Part shown: positions 1 to 12,221 of the stretch, in pieces | Layout: each line of letters opens with the position of its first letter | How positions within the stretch are numbered: the first letter of the stretch is position 1 | Source of the DNA: Sanguinoderma infundibulare | Lineage: Eukaryota; Basidiomycota; Agaricomycetes; Polyporales; Polyporaceae | DNA length: 64,000 nucleotides | Direction of reading: 5' to 3' | Assembly (NCBI GenBank): GCA_032821775.1 | Contig: JAVLRN010000004.1 | Coordinates: forward strand, 3,100,001-3,164,000 | The notes under the pieces: model-generated | Seen by the model: only the letters and a program-made list of their open reading frames with translations | Databases searched by the model: none | What the model was told of the DNA's origin: nothing | Position numbers and translations under genes: made by a program

Positions 1-122
1 CACACACGCCGCCTCAACGAGCATCATCACCGTTCGATCCGTGGGACGGAATACAGAAGACCTCGCCATCCCGACCCGGGGCCTCCAGACGTGGCAAAGC
101 TCAGAGGAAACGCAAAAAAACG

Positions 123-3100
123 ATGGCGGCCAACGTCGCGGCGCGCGACGCCGGCCGCGCTAGTGCGGGGCGAGCAACCGCTGAACAAAATATTGCAGCA
201 AAACGACAAGAGGATGCGGCCGCGCGCCAGGCCAAGGAGGCGTCCTTTCGGGGGATCCTCGATTTCCTTGCTAGCCAGGGTTGCACCTGGGGCGACTTTG
301 TGGAGTGGGTCTCCCGGCCGAGCTCTGGTGTAAAGAAGATCAGATTCAATGGCCTATTCAGAAACCACGCGCAGCTAGATCGTGTCCTCAATTTGTGGGT
401 CCGCAAGAACTCTCGGACGGGGAAACGTCGCGTCCATGAATGGGCGGTCAAGTACGCCGCCTCAGTGCTCGAACGCGAAGCCCACGCTGTAACACGGAGC
501 GGGATCCTCCAATCAAGACGCATGCCCATGTCCCGGTCTTTCCTCCTCTCATTCAACCTGTCCACTATATATCAGCGCATAAGGGACCTATGTCCCAATG
601 CCACAACTCTTTTCACCGCATTCAGCTCCACAACACGCCAGAGGCGTGCTCAGCAAAAAGCCAAAGAAACTGCAGAGGGGAAGGTGTGTATCCTGTCCAT
701 TATGTATATCCCACAGAAATCAACGTCTCACTATCTCCAAGCCAGCGCCGAAGCGCCGGAACATGACGGGGACCCACAAACATCAAGCACCGAGGCGCAA
801 GCCGCCTTCGAGAGAACCCACAGCCGTGCGCGCAAAAGTGCTTGCAGCCAAACGAGAAGCGAGACAGCAGAAGGTAAGCAAACTCACCTAGATCCCAGTT
901 ATCGTCCTCGACGTCATCAAACGTAGACATACGTCACATGGCATGAAAGGTCGAACGAATGCATGCGTCGGATTGGGGGTTCGATGGTGTCCTTGATGGA
1001 GCGCGTGCTCGAGGTCCTCGATGCGCATGTGTTGCTGCCTGAGCCAGCCCTTGAGTGTGTTCGAGTCGGCGAGCGCGTCGTAGAACATCTCGAACGGCGC
1101 TAGACGCCGACTTTTCGCTCGTGTACTTCTCATGAAGCCGGAAAGCATGTGCGCACCGAGGTCTCGTTATTGCATCCGAGAATGTGAGGCAGCTGCAGCC
1201 GGAATGTGAGATTGCAACCGGAATGTGAGATTGCAGCCGGGATGTGAGATTGCAGCCGGAATGTGAGATTGCAGGCGAGAATGCGATCTTGACACGACGT
1301 ACCATACGTGTACCAGCTCCTGTGCGCGCCGTTGTGGTTTTCAGGCTGTGTTCGCGAGCGTCGATGGCGTGGGCGGCACGAGCGTCGTCGAGATCGGCAC
1401 CAACGCGGTCGGGGGCGAGCGGCGGGTGGTCAAGATCGAGCCCACGCTGAGATGATGTGTGCCGGTGGCGGTCGAAGGGCCGGCTGTGGCGGTCGTGCGG
1501 GCTATGCTGAGCCGCGTCGGGGTTGGGGGAACGCGGCATGCGGTCATACGCTGAGTGCCCTGGCCGGGCCCAAGTACTGGCGGGAGACTGGGCAGGGTCA
1601 TGCCAGGAAAGCGGCTGGACGGAACCCCCTGACATATACTTGCACGGGGCATGGGCGCGGCACTCTGGATGGATGGTTGCAAACGTTCAGCATCAGCAGA
1701 ATGGGTGGCTAATCGAATCCCTTACCAGCGCGTTGGTACCGCCATGCTCGCCCTCCTGGGACAGCGCAGCCAGAACAATAGCTTCGTGAAGCATATGGTG
1801 GGATTGTACCTGTACGCCACCGGGGCACAACGTCAGCTCATTTCGATCCTCGCGCACCTTGGGCTGTCCAGCTCTTATGTGAGCATCGCCGGAGGTACTC
1901 AAACGACGCTTGATGACACAACAGTTCCAGCCCCAGCCCCAGTTGCCGAGGAACAGGACGACGAGGACGATGAGGACGACCCCGACTGGCTGCCAGATGA
2001 CGACAATTCGGACGACGAGTGGGAAACCGATGACGAGCTTGAGGGTGTCGACATAGAGCCAGACGAGAGTGATGTCGAAGGGGATGAGCCCGAGTGTCAG
2101 CCAGAGGCCGCTGCAATGCCAGTGTTCCCAGAACGAGGCGAGGTGGAGAGGCAGGTTTCGGTGTGGTCGTGGTTGGCTCGGGACCGACATGTCGAGGCGG
2201 AGGAGGCAGCAGCTCAAGAAGACAAGCGCCCAGACGCGATCGGAGACGCGAGCGCGTCAGAATCCTCAGCTTCCGAGGACGAAGCGCCCAAGGTCCTCTC
2301 TCTGCTCTCTCGTGGTGCTGGTCTCCTCCGTCGCGTCTCCCAGGTCTGCCGTTCCGCCACTCGTCAATGCGCTCGCCAACGGCTCTTCTGGACCGTCTAC
2401 GACAACATCAACATGATGTTCCGGATCGCCGAACAGATCCTCGGTCGCAAGGACTCCCAGGAGAACGGGACGTGCGCGACCATCTTCCCCCTATTCGACG
2501 CTGAACGCAAGGACATGAAGACATCCGATCTACTCAATTCGACTGATAAAGCCCCCCCACTTTCCGCCTCTGACATTCTCCACACTCCCGAGGAAGCCAG
2601 AATTTTTGAGACCTCTCTTCGCCACACCCTTCTGCGCACCATTGTCTTTAGCTCTGACCTCTTTATTCGATTCCGTCCCGACGTCGAAAAAACTCTGCCA
2701 GCCACCGACGACCAAATCCCCCTCCACCGCACCGAAGTTTTCCCTCTTCCCGCCATGCACATCGACGAGTCGAGTACCACCGGCAACAGTGAAGTTGTCG
2801 ACGCCATCTTCAAGGAACTCGGCTTCACCATAGGTACAACCCGCTTTTCCGGTATCATTCATCCCATCTTTGGTGACCAGCTTTCAATCGCACGTCTCCG
2901 CACCATAATAACCAACCGCACAGGGCACGAGCCGCTTGGAGACTCGTACGCGTGGGCCGTCTTTGGGCCGGGCTTCTTCCACCACCAGATGGCTCTCATT
3001 CACGGCATCCTCGAGACGCACTGGGGTGACCCCACCGCCGGTACCCGCAACCCTTCATGTCTTTCATTTTTCAACACTATCATCGACCGCAAACCCATTG

Positions 3101-4566
3101 TCCTTTCCTCCCTCCCTCCATACCGCGTCTGTCGAGATCTCATTTTCGACACGCTCTCCGCCTCCGCCCTGCATTGTCTCGAGCTTGTATCCGGTTGCGA
3201 CTCTCTTGAGAAGTACGCCGCTGCCGTCACATTCAAAAAACTCTGCGAACATGTTGACCAGATCTATATGACGTACGCCAACCCCAGCCTCTTGGTCTGC
3301 GACCTGCGTGATGCGCGCCACGCTGTCCTCGCGGGGCGCATGCGTGCCCTCGCCTCTCCCCCTCCTACTACTCCTCCAGACCCTGCACCTGATCCTCTCG
3401 TGGACCCGATCGCGGTCAGCGACATGGTCTACGAGAACGTGTGTCTCTTCATCCGTGACGCGCTCATCCTTCGTGAATTCACGGATGCCATCAAGGGTGG
3501 GTTTTCTGGACGCATCATCCGAGTTCTGAAGCTGCTCGCCCTCATGTACCGTGGGTGCGGGCGAACAAAGTATGCTCACGAGCTGCTCCACCTGGTCCAC
3601 AACCTGACGCATCTCTGGCCTGAGCCGTTACGGTACGTTGCTTCCCTAAAGGTCCACAACGTCCACCATCCGTATCTCGCGGATATCATCATCTGTCCCC
3701 ACCGCCATCTCGCGTTCCTCCGTCCAGGTTGAAGCTGACATGACTCAATTATGACAGCGCCATCATGATCAAGAACTGGCTTGTCAATCCGACGGGAAAG
3801 GCGAACGCCTGGGTCCCGGTCGACCTCCTCCAAGAGCATATGAACTTTTGGGTAAAGGTACGTACCTCAGAAATGTTTCGTTCATGCTGAAAAACTCATT
3901 TGTGCGCAGGTTATGTACAAGGCGAATGGCAGCAATGCATCGTGGGACTGGCTCGCCATGATCTCTCCGTGCATCGCCGTCCTCCGAAAACTGGCCGAAC
4001 AGATGAACTCGACGCTCGGAGAGCAACTCGGTACCAAACATCATACGCCCGAACGCCACCGCGACCTCACGACCATGCGTAATTCCATGCGCGAGCATGG
4101 TACGTTCCGGGTGCAGCCCGGTCGCATCTTACGCGGTGTAAAAGACGCGGAGGTGCCGAACGTCATTAGCTCCGGGCTGAACCAGCTTTCGACCCCTCTC
4201 GCGGAGTACAACAAGGCCTTCCGGCAACTGCAGCAACGGCGTCGTGAGATGCCGCTTACGGACCCCGCCACTACGACATCAATGACCTCGGGCACGCCTC
4301 CTGCGTCCACTGCGGTGGTGCCCGAACCGCAACTAGTTGCAGTTGCAGTCGGGTCAGTTGAGGTGCGAGTATTCTTGTTGTATTGTCTCAATTCGGGCGC
4401 TGATCTTCTATAGGCAAGGACTGTTGATGCAACTCAGATTTCGGCAGACGAGGATGATGAAGTGGAGTATTGGAGCAACTGGCCAGAGGAAGACGTCGAT
4501 TATGATGCTCGGGCGGTGTTCGCGGAGGAGGAAGCGCCTTCATTTGATATACATGACTATGTTTAA
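123..4566 (+). CDS. DUF6589-family protein (multi-exon, function unknown)
   Basis: The protein matches the DUF6589 family, which is expanded in Agaricomycetes and has no known function; a link to domesticated transposases is only suspected. An early exon carries the N-terminal block (TWGDFVEW, HAVTRSGILQSRR, DLCPNATTLF). After a long intron comes RVGTAMLALLGQRSQNNSF and YLYATGAQRQLISILAHLGL, then an Asp/Glu-rich spacer, then the core (YDNINMMFRIAEQILGRKD, GDQLSIARLR). Final exons hold AIMIKNWLVNP, VDLLQEHMNFWVK and NASWDWLAMISPC. I read exons ending near 683, 873, about 3650, 3858 and 4362, with the last exon at 4414-4566 ending DYV-stop. The intron at 874-1728 is about 855 bp, far longer than the others. 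The start at 123 is the first ATG in frame. The frame stays open and splice phases fit, so it may be intact. Family call is confident; exact exons less so. Confidence 0.8.
1195..1270. repeat. 19-bp tandem repeat inside the long DUF6589 intron
   Basis: Four head-to-tail copies of GCAGCCGGAATGTGAGATT with one-base variants fill this stretch. A decayed fifth copy follows (about 1271-1289) and a weaker one precedes it near 1172. The array lies inside the oversized intron and looks like inserted or expanded non-coding sequence. Confidence 0.9.
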
Positions 4567-5080
4567 TCAGAACGTACAACATTTGGCGCATATCTATCAC
4601 CGGAGGACAGCCTGAGAAGACCCGCGCCCATTTCTCCCAAGGGCGCAATGCACGAATTCACTAAGTACGTTTTCACACGGGGTCCATATTGGGACGTACC
4701 GCCAAGGCCCCGCCCAGTTTCACCAGTCGTTTGGGAAGCCACCTGCCTTTCACACTCCGCTCCCCCCAGAAAGGCAGGTGCACGCGCTTCCCGATCGACT
4801 GGTTCGAGTCTAACTGTCTCCTACTGTACGGCGTACTCGTCATCCGAAAACCTCGGTTCGGATGTGGGCCTTGATGCATGTGGAATGCTTCGGGCCGTTG
4901 TGAGACCACCGCGCACCCCGGGTCCTCAGGTTTAGCTACGTTGCCATCATAATCCAGGTGAGAGCCACCCGCAACTCCGAACCGACCCACCTTTGATCCA
5001 CACGCGCATAGCGTAGGCAGAATGCTCTTGTCGCGTCTTCTCGTTCGTTGTCGTAGTTCGCAACGTAAAAGATCCAGGAG
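4567..5080. other. Intergenic stretch, no gene seen
   Basis: Between the DUF6589 stop and the promoter of the next gene I see no reading frame with family resemblance. The last 70 bases before 5150 hold the TATA box described separately. Confidence 0.5.
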
Positions 5081-5088
5081 TATATAAG
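5081..5088 (+). promoter_or_regulatory. TATA box of the dehydrogenase/reductase gene
   Basis: TATATAAG lies about 62 bases before the ATG at 5150, a normal distance for a fungal TATA-containing promoter with a short leader. No other element was identified. Confidence 0.6.
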
Positions 5089-5149
5089 ATGCCCCCGAGC
5101 AACTCTGCTTTAACACCAACCTCCGTCACTGGAACATACTTATCTAATC

Positions 5150-6456
5150 ATGGCTCCTGCGACCCAGAAAGCACTCGTCATCTACGCCGAGAAGGAACCT
5201 GCCAAGCTCGTCACCGACTGGCCTGTGACCCAGCCGGGGCCGAACGAAGTCCTCGTCAAGCTCGTCTCAGTCGCTCTCAACCCCGTTGACGCGTACATCC
5301 AAGCGTTTGGGGGTGGTCCGCTTGTCCCAGGGTACCCGTACATCTGTGGGTACGACGGTGCTGGCGTTGTCGAGGACATCTGTGCCGAGGTCGCAAACGT
5401 CCGGAAGGGCGATAAAGTGTACGTCTCGTTTGTACAGAGCGAGCTTGTCCGCTCTTCGCTGACTGCTTATATTGCGTGGATGTGTAACTCGGATTGTGGA
5501 TGCAGGATCCTAAAGACGGAAGACGTCCTCCACACGACGTTCAAGGAATATACGATCAGCCCGGCAAACACTGTTGTAAAGGTACATATATGTGATTGCT
5601 CTTGGGAGTTCGTCCGCCCTCATTGAGCGACCTGCTAGATCCCGCACAACATCTCCTTCGACCAAGCCGCGACTATCTCCCTCTGCCTCGCCACGGTCAC
5701 GGTCGCCATTTGGGCTCACGAAGAGGGCGCGAACTCCGTCCGGCTTACACCCCCTTGGGAGGAGGACGGCGCGACTAAGTACGCCGGCCAGGCCGCACTG
5801 ATCCTCGGGGGCTCGTCCTCTGTCGGCCAGTATGGTGCGCGATCACATAGACTCACGCCCTTCCTTCCTAAGGCTAACCCTCACTGTCATTGATCCAGCC
5901 ATCCAGTGCGCGCGCATGCAAGGCTTCTCGCCGATCATCGCCACGTCTTCTGCCGAGCACACCGAATACCTCAAGTCTCTCGGCGCGACGCACGTTGTCG
6001 ACAGAAACCTGCCGTACGAGGACATACGGGCGGCGCTCTCGGCGCTCACGTCCGGCAAGCCGATTCAGTATGTTTATGACGCCATCGGCCGTCAACGGGA
6101 TGGCCAGCGGCTCGGGTTCAGCGTCCTCGCTCCGGGCGGTGCATTTGCCACGGTGAACCCGCGAAACCTTGATTTCCTGGAAGACCTGATCGAGGAGAGC
6201 GAGAAGAAGGGGGAGGAGAAGCGCGTCGCGCGCGCATTTGGGAGCTATGTTCTGCCTGGAAACAGGAAGCTCGGCGTGGAGATGACCAGAAGGCTGGCCG
6301 GGTGGCTCGAGACGGGTGTCATCGTGGTGCGTTGAACTTCGTTTGTCTATGGGTTTTGCATGACGCCGCGCTGACGGGGGACATATTGGGCAGCCGAACA
6401 GAACCGAGGTCCTCCCGGGGATGGCTGGCAACTTAGACAAACGAGGGGATGGATAG
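5150..6456 (+). CDS. Medium-chain dehydrogenase/reductase (quinone/enoyl reductase type)
   Basis: Five exons (5150-5418, 5506-5581, 5639-5834, 5899-6326, 6394-6456) join in frame to 343 residues, normal for the MDR superfamily. The N-terminal GroES-like fold shows VALNPVDAYIQAFGGG and YPYICGYDGAGVVEDI. The Rossmann part shows ALILGGSSSVGQYAIQCARMQG followed by SLGATHVVDR. The Cys/His set of catalytic zinc is not evident, so this looks like the zinc-free quinone oxidoreductase or trans-enoyl-reductase branch. It would reduce an enone or quinone with NAD(P)H in the cytosol; the substrate cannot be read from sequence. No PKS or other pathway gene is adjacent. The last exon reads PNRTEVLPGMAG and then departs from the family, ending about 20 residues early. 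Confidence 0.85.
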
Positions 6457-7589
6457 TCACGCATCATAGCTCCAAGTCGGACTCGGATGTTCGTTGAAAC
6501 CGTTTCGGAGGCACTGGCATCCTGTCTTCTCCGCTCAGGATGCCCTCGCTCTTACCCAAACCGGCGGATCCCTGTCGTATTTAATCCCTTGATCCAGTTT
6601 TGGCATTTGAGATATTTGTTGTCGGTATGCTCAGTCCTGAGCTTATGCGGGCGGACATCGGGTGAGGCGCGCAAATCAAGAAAGCGGTGCAAGCATTAGA
6701 AGGAAGGATAAGCCCATTAGAACAAATTTATAGAGAGTAACACGTGTCGAAGTTCTAATGACATCCCCTTCAAGTTTCCGACTCGCAACTCTGGACATTG
6801 GGTACAAGACCATGCGTCCCCGTCCGTGCCGACACAGGTTGGTCGTTGTCGAGGCAAACGCCATGGTCATTACAACCTCGTCAGAAGGCTGTTTCGGTCG
6901 ATCGACTACGATGGAAGATACCTGGCTGGTACTGACCTGGACACGTCCGCCCGGCCATGTCGTTGCTTATCTGTAAGTTGATAAATTCAATAGTGATCCA
7001 CAGTCTGATGTGCAACATAGACCGGCCCCACTACAATCGCCCCCATTAGAGACTGAATGACCCGGTCTACCGCCACTCGCGGCCTCGAGCGCCTCTCCAG
7101 AAATTCTGTCAACGTTATCGTCTATTGTACATTGTGAACGGTATTGTTTTTGGCACGTCGTTGGCAGTGAAAATTTCACGATACGTTTACCTGTAGATTC
7201 GAGGAGATGAACCACTTTCTCGAGGCTGTCAAGAAGTTGAAGCTAGTTGCCCATGACTTGTTCGACTCCTGGCACCTCCAAGAAGGATGTGAATTTCTCC
7301 TTTGCAGCCAGGAGCACATCGGAAAGATCGGCCTTAAGTTGATTCGCGCACAGAGGTATTTGAATATGTTTGCTGATTTATCACTAGTAAACGAGTCCAT
7401 CAGGTCCCGTTCACGCGTCGCCCATCGATGCCAGTGTAGTCCTGCCCGATTTTGCGAACAATGGGAGACCGGAACCCCGCGTGCCGAACAGAACAAAGGA
7501 CCATTGTTCGGCAGCGAATTTGGAAAGAGGTTGGCCGATCCCAACCGGCAACTCGCGGAGTGGGGCCGCACCAGCCGCAGCGCCCGAAC
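6457..7589. other. Intergenic region with one doubtful short frame
   Basis: No recognisable gene is seen. A plus-strand frame at 7207-7599 could encode 130 residues (starts MNHFLEAVKKLKLVAHDLF), but it matches no family I know and runs into the duplicated block, so I do not call it. Confidence 0.4.
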
Positions 7590-8235
7590 GAGCATATAAG
7601 CCTCGCTTCTCCCTCTCCCTCTCTTTCCTCACAACCACCACCATCCTCACTCCTTCGACTTTATCTTCTTGCGTGTCCCGCGTGCACAAGTCCACAGCAA
7701 CTCGCTTCCGTCCTTTGACGTTCGATGAACCGATCCGGAGCTTGGTGTGTCTTCGTCAACTCTCTTCACGATCCGGTTGACGATCGCAACCACCACTCCA
7801 GCCTTCGAGCCCTGAGTCTAGCTTACCTCTTGCATCTCCAATGAGAGCGTGCAAGTCATCCGGAAGGATACTACTCTTCATTTGGCGAGTGCTCGTTCTT
7901 TGACTTGCATCCAACCGCCACCTGTGGTTACAGCTTCCGACGCCCACCCTCAACTCGTTTATTGCCCAACCATACATGGCGAGTGCTCCATAACCGTTCA
8001 TATCACTGATTATATCGTCCTTCAGTCCAGACGGTTTTTCCGGATCGTGTTCGGCGGCTGACAAGTGCGGTTGGAATCGCGTCCTTGGCACGTGATCGTC
8101 TCCTCCGTGTCTAGTGCTCACGCCTTCTCTCCAGTCTTCTGAGATATCGGGTATATATAACGGCTGCCCTCCTGTGCTGAAGTTTTTCAGGTGTTTTATT
8201 CTGCTCACCCGATGAAGACGCCAATCCAGCCCTAG

Positions 8236-10100
8236 GCATTTATGGCGCGTGCTTCCATCCTGTCCTTCCTTGCTGACACTCTTTGTTCCCAGTAGACTCG
8301 ACACGCCAACTTCATCCTCTCATCAACATCACAAGCATTGCGAATCAACGAGTCCATGTGCGGCCTTACCGACGTTGTTTCCTCGGCTGACGTCGTCCTC
8401 CTTATAGACTTCCTCTGCTGTGTTCTCCCATTCTCTCAAGTCCGGCGAGGATACGAAGCTAACAACACTTACGGCACGTGTTTCTACCGTCCTTCCGTAC
8501 TGACCGTCATTGTCTCCAGTGCCCTGACATCAAGCGGCATATCCTCTTGACGACATCTTGCACGCGCTACAATGCCATCTCCGAGGCGGCCGTATCATAC
8601 ACACTGCAAGGCATTTATGGCGCGTGCTTCCGTTCCGTCCTTCCTTGTTGACGATTCATGTTCCCAGTAGACTCGATACGCCAAGTATATCCCCTCGTCC
8701 CTATCACAAGTGCTGCAAATCACCCAGTCACGGTACGGCCTTACCAACCTCTGTCCTCTGCTGACCTAGTCCACTTTATAGTCTGTTCCCCGTCGTACTC
8801 CCCATCTCCGGTATTCGCTACTCTCGGTTCCGGCGACGACACGAAGGCAACCTCAACTACAGCACATGTTTCTATCTCATCCTTTCTTGCTCACAGTGGT
8901 TATCGCCGGTCTCCCCTTGCTTCAAGTGGCATGTTCTCCCGACAACACCCCAAGGCTCTATAATACCATCTCCGGTGCGGACTACGATTAATGTGTCCTC
9001 GGTTAACTTAGTTTGCCTTACAGTGTACGCTTATCGGCCGGCAATGTTACTCGCCGTCGTCAAGTCTGTTGATGGACATGCTGCAAAGATAACGTCAGGT
9101 TGCTCTCGCTGACGATGAACAGGCTCTTCTGTATGGCGGCCGTTCGCGAACGCGAGCTTCAATCACGGTTATATTCAACATATTTGTGTGGCGAGTGCAT
9201 GTTTAACTTCGCTGTAAAGCTGACTACGTTGTCACAGTTTTCGTCGTGCACAACGAGCTCAAGAATATTCAAGGTGGAATGGGAACCGACACGGTGAGTT
9301 CTCATTTGTCTTGTTATCTAGTTAATTACTCTATCCTAGACTTTCTTCGTCATCGCGCTCAAGATTTAAGACGTTCAAGTTCCATGGCATGTACTTCTTC
9401 CATCTCATGCATGAAGCTTACTGTTCGCTTTCAGGTTCCGCATTCTACATGCAGGACGAACACATATTCTGTCCAGACTCGCAACGGCGCGTTCCTTCTC
9501 TCCTACTCCACCCGCCACTGAATCCCGTTTCGCCCGTATCTAGCTCCACCCCTATTCCCACAAGTCATGGTCATTCCAACGCATGATGTGCAAAAGAACA
9601 CATTACGGTATGGTCTCATCAGCCTTGTCTTGGGCTGACCTCGTCATTAGATTCCGGTACCGCTCTATATCGCATGCATGCCGTTAGTACCTCCCCTTTC
9701 CTAGTCCAAGCCTTGACTTAAAGTCTCTGTTAATTACCCGGGGATCTAGAGTCGGCATTTACTAGCGCACGAAGTCGCGACTCCGGAACCGGTATCTTCT
9801 CCGTATTTCATTTTGTGCATGGAGCTCACCGTTTACTCTCAGGTGTCCCATTTTCCCCGCGCCGCGAAGATACTTTTTCCAATTCTATCCAGACTCGAAA
9901 CGGCTCGTTCCTTGTCTCATGTTCAATTCGCTACTGATGCTCGCTTCGCAACGCATTCAGTGCCGCACTCATTCCCATAAGTCCAGACCATGCGAAGGTG
10001 CAAGAGGACGCATCATGGTGCGATCTCACCATCTTGTCTTAAGCTAACCTCGGCTGTCCTTATTAGATGCCGGCACCGCTTTGCATCGCATGCATGCAAT
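8236..10100. repeat. Degenerate tandem units of about 375-416 bp
   Basis: Related segments recur at roughly regular spacing. GCATTTATGGCGCGTGCTTCC occurs at 8236 and 8611 (375 bp apart) with similar flanks. TCCAGACTCGNAACGGC(G/T)CGTTCCTT occurs at about 9472 and 9888 (416 bp apart), followed in both by a CCCATAAGT/CCCACAAGT stretch. A weaker relative lies at about 14300-14450 in copy B. The plus strand is pyrimidine-rich. I see no shared open frame and cannot name the element. Confidence 0.65.
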
Positions 10101-10533
10101 TCGTACGTTCCTTTCTTACCCTAGCTGTTGCGTTCCTCACCGTGGGGCTTAGGCATTGGCCTCCACTCGCGCACGAAGTTAGAGCTTCAGAACCGGGAGC
10201 TGCTCAAACATACTACCAGCAGGGACGTGCTTCAAAACTGATTGTCTCTTCTGACCATGCCGTCTGTTTGTAGCGCAAGGGACATCTCCATTATTTGCAC
10301 AGAAGTGAAAGGAATGAGCATGGTATGGTCTCACCGCCTGTTCCACAAGCTGATTTCGTCTACCATGCAGTCCATCACTCCCTGGACCGTCACCGGTTCG
10401 GATGGTTCGCTCGAATTGGAAGATGACGAGGGGTGAGCACTAACATTTGATAGGATTGTCTTCGTGGACATTCCTCGGACCGCAGAAGCTTTCGGCTTTA
10501 GAGCAAGCGGAGGTACGTTCTCCGGCCCGTCAG

Positions 10534-10673
10534 GTGCGCTGATGCCTTTCTCCCCACAGGTCCCGAGGTACGGTCGACTCTCGCTTGCGAGGAAGTTGTT
10601 CCTGGCGCAGGCCTCTTCGTGGCCCTCGGGACTAGTACCCGTCTGGAGGACGGGGAAGCTAACGTGCGCCGAA
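10534..10673. repeat. Conserved block within duplication (copy A)
   Basis: About 140 bp from GTGCGCTGATGCCTTTCTCC to ACGTGCGCCGAA matches 15193-15340 at roughly 90 percent by eye, much closer than flanking DNA. It includes CTCCCCACAGG, which looks like a plus-strand splice acceptor. Indels between the copies are not multiples of three, so conservation at protein level is unlikely in present form. Confidence 0.7.
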
Positions 10674-11099
10674 AGTCTCCGTCAATGTGCATGTCTGTGT
10701 ATCTTCAGTTGATAGACCTCCCGGAATCTGTATGCCGACGTCTTGAATATATGTTCTCGCCTTTTCCTTAGAAAGCAACTGGTTCACGACTTCGACTATT
10801 GAACCTTCAGATTTTTTCATGGGCCTGGAAGACGTGTGTAAGTGCACTCCCCATGAATTTCCCGAGACCCGATTAAATTATAACAAAAAGCACGTAGTCC
10901 ATGTATGTAGCAGTAAAGACAGTGTGGTATCACAACAGCAACAGGCACAAGAACAACAAACACAAGGGTACATACAGTACAACACACATGATGTACGATC
11001 GTCCCATAGTTTGTCCGACAACGTCCCACCTTTCCCCTCCCCGATTTCCGGCACGTGGCTGCTATCCGCTCAGAGACGACCACTTCAGGCCAGCTAGCC

Positions 11100-12095
11100 T
11101 CAAACGGCATCGGTCGAGGTCACAGCAGCGCTCGAGTCCGTGACGGACGCGGTAGCAGTCGCGGAATCGACGGAGGTGCTGGCGCTGTCCGTCGCAGTGG
11201 CCGTGGCCGTGTCGGTGACATCCGGCGCAGTAGCGATGGTCATGACATCGGTAGCAGTCGCGATATCCGTCACCGACACGGACTCGCTCGCCGTCACAGT
11301 CGGGTCCGCCGAGATAGACGTGAGAACAGACGAAGCGTCCACGGTCGACGTGGGGACCGAGGAGGGATCCGCCGTCGAGCTGAGAATGGTCGAGGGATCC
11401 ACCGCCGAGCTGAGGACCGTCGAGGGGTCGGCGGGGCCCGACACGGGGACCGACGTCGCGACACCGGTGGGCGCGCTAGAAGGCGCTATACCGGACGAAG
11501 CACCGGACGGTACCCCCGAATGGACGGGACCACCTGGGAACCACGGTGCTCCCGAAGGGAAACCAATCGTGGCACTCGACGCGGTCTCGGACGGCGCGGC
11601 TGAGGCAACAGAGCCCGACGACAAAGCGGACGACACGTCCGAGGACGCAGCGCGAGCAGCGAGGCTGGTAGCGGAGGGGGATGAAGCACTGGGTACGACA
11701 CTAGTCGTCACGTTAGAGGGCACAGAGCCGGTCGGGGCACCGGATGAGATGCCGGAAGGAGTACCCGGGAATGCAGTCGGGGCACCAGAAAGGCCTCCAG
11801 AGGGGAAGCCCCTGGGAGGGCCCGAGGACCGGGGAACTGGCGAGAAAGCGGACGGCACGACAGAGGGGAGGCCGGTGGGTGCGCCAGACGCCTGAACACC
11901 AGTCGGAACCGCAGAGGGGTCAACGGTGACCGGGACGGAGGATGATAGAGCGATGGAAGTGGAAGGGTTCACAGGAACGGCGATGCCTATAGGGCAGAAA
12001 ATGTCAGCAGGACGGTCCTCTTAGAGGTGAATTCGACTATATTCACCCCGGCCAACAAGCAGCGCGGCGAGGACGAAGTTGATCATGTGCATCAT
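11100..12095 (-). CDS. Secreted Ser/Thr/Pro-rich low-complexity protein (copy A)
   Basis: Two exons (12047-12095 and 11100-11986, 60-bp intron) give 311 residues. The start MMHMINFVLAALLVGRGIAVP is a clear signal peptide, with likely cleavage after GIA. The mature part has two zones. The first half has degenerate PSG/PTG-type tetrapeptides (GAPTGLPS, GFPSGG, SGAPTA). The second half is Ser/Thr/Ala/Asp-rich (DPSTILSSTADPSSVPTST, TATATATDS), likely heavily O-glycosylated. There is no cysteine-rich domain, no hydrophobic C-terminus and so no GPI site. The exon 1/intron layout and TATA position match copy B exactly, so the two genes are paralogues. It may be a cell-wall or matrix mucin-like protein; that is inference from composition. 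The start is the first ATG of exon 1. Confidence 0.75.
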
Positions 12096-12214
12096 GTTGC
12101 TATTAGGTGGGGTTTTGGAAGGTTTTGGTGAAAGAGAGTGGAGGTGGAGAATGTGCAGAAGATAAGCGGACAAATGCTGTTCAGCACTGGGGAATGTGAG
12201 CAACGATTAAGAGG

Positions 12215-12221
12215 TTTTATA
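12215..12221 (-). promoter_or_regulatory. TATA box of secreted-protein gene A
   Basis: TATAAAA on the minus strand lies about 120 bases before the ATG. The same motif, with the shared context GGTATAAAACC, sits at matching distance in copy B. This conservation supports both genes being transcribed from the minus strand. Confidence 0.6.

Noticed and set aside
934..1635. 233-residue minus-strand frame in the DUF6589 intron
   Set aside because: It spans the 19-bp repeat, has a His/Ser/Arg-rich composition typical of antisense GC-rich DNA and no family signature.
7756..8304. 182-residue minus-strand frame
   Set aside because: It is not kept in the matching part of copy B and has no recognisable domain.
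11140..11895. Long plus-strand frames over the secreted-protein genes (also 15887-16489)
   Set aside because: They are antisense readings of the tetrapeptide-coding repeat; signal peptide, TATA box and splice sites are all on the minus strand.
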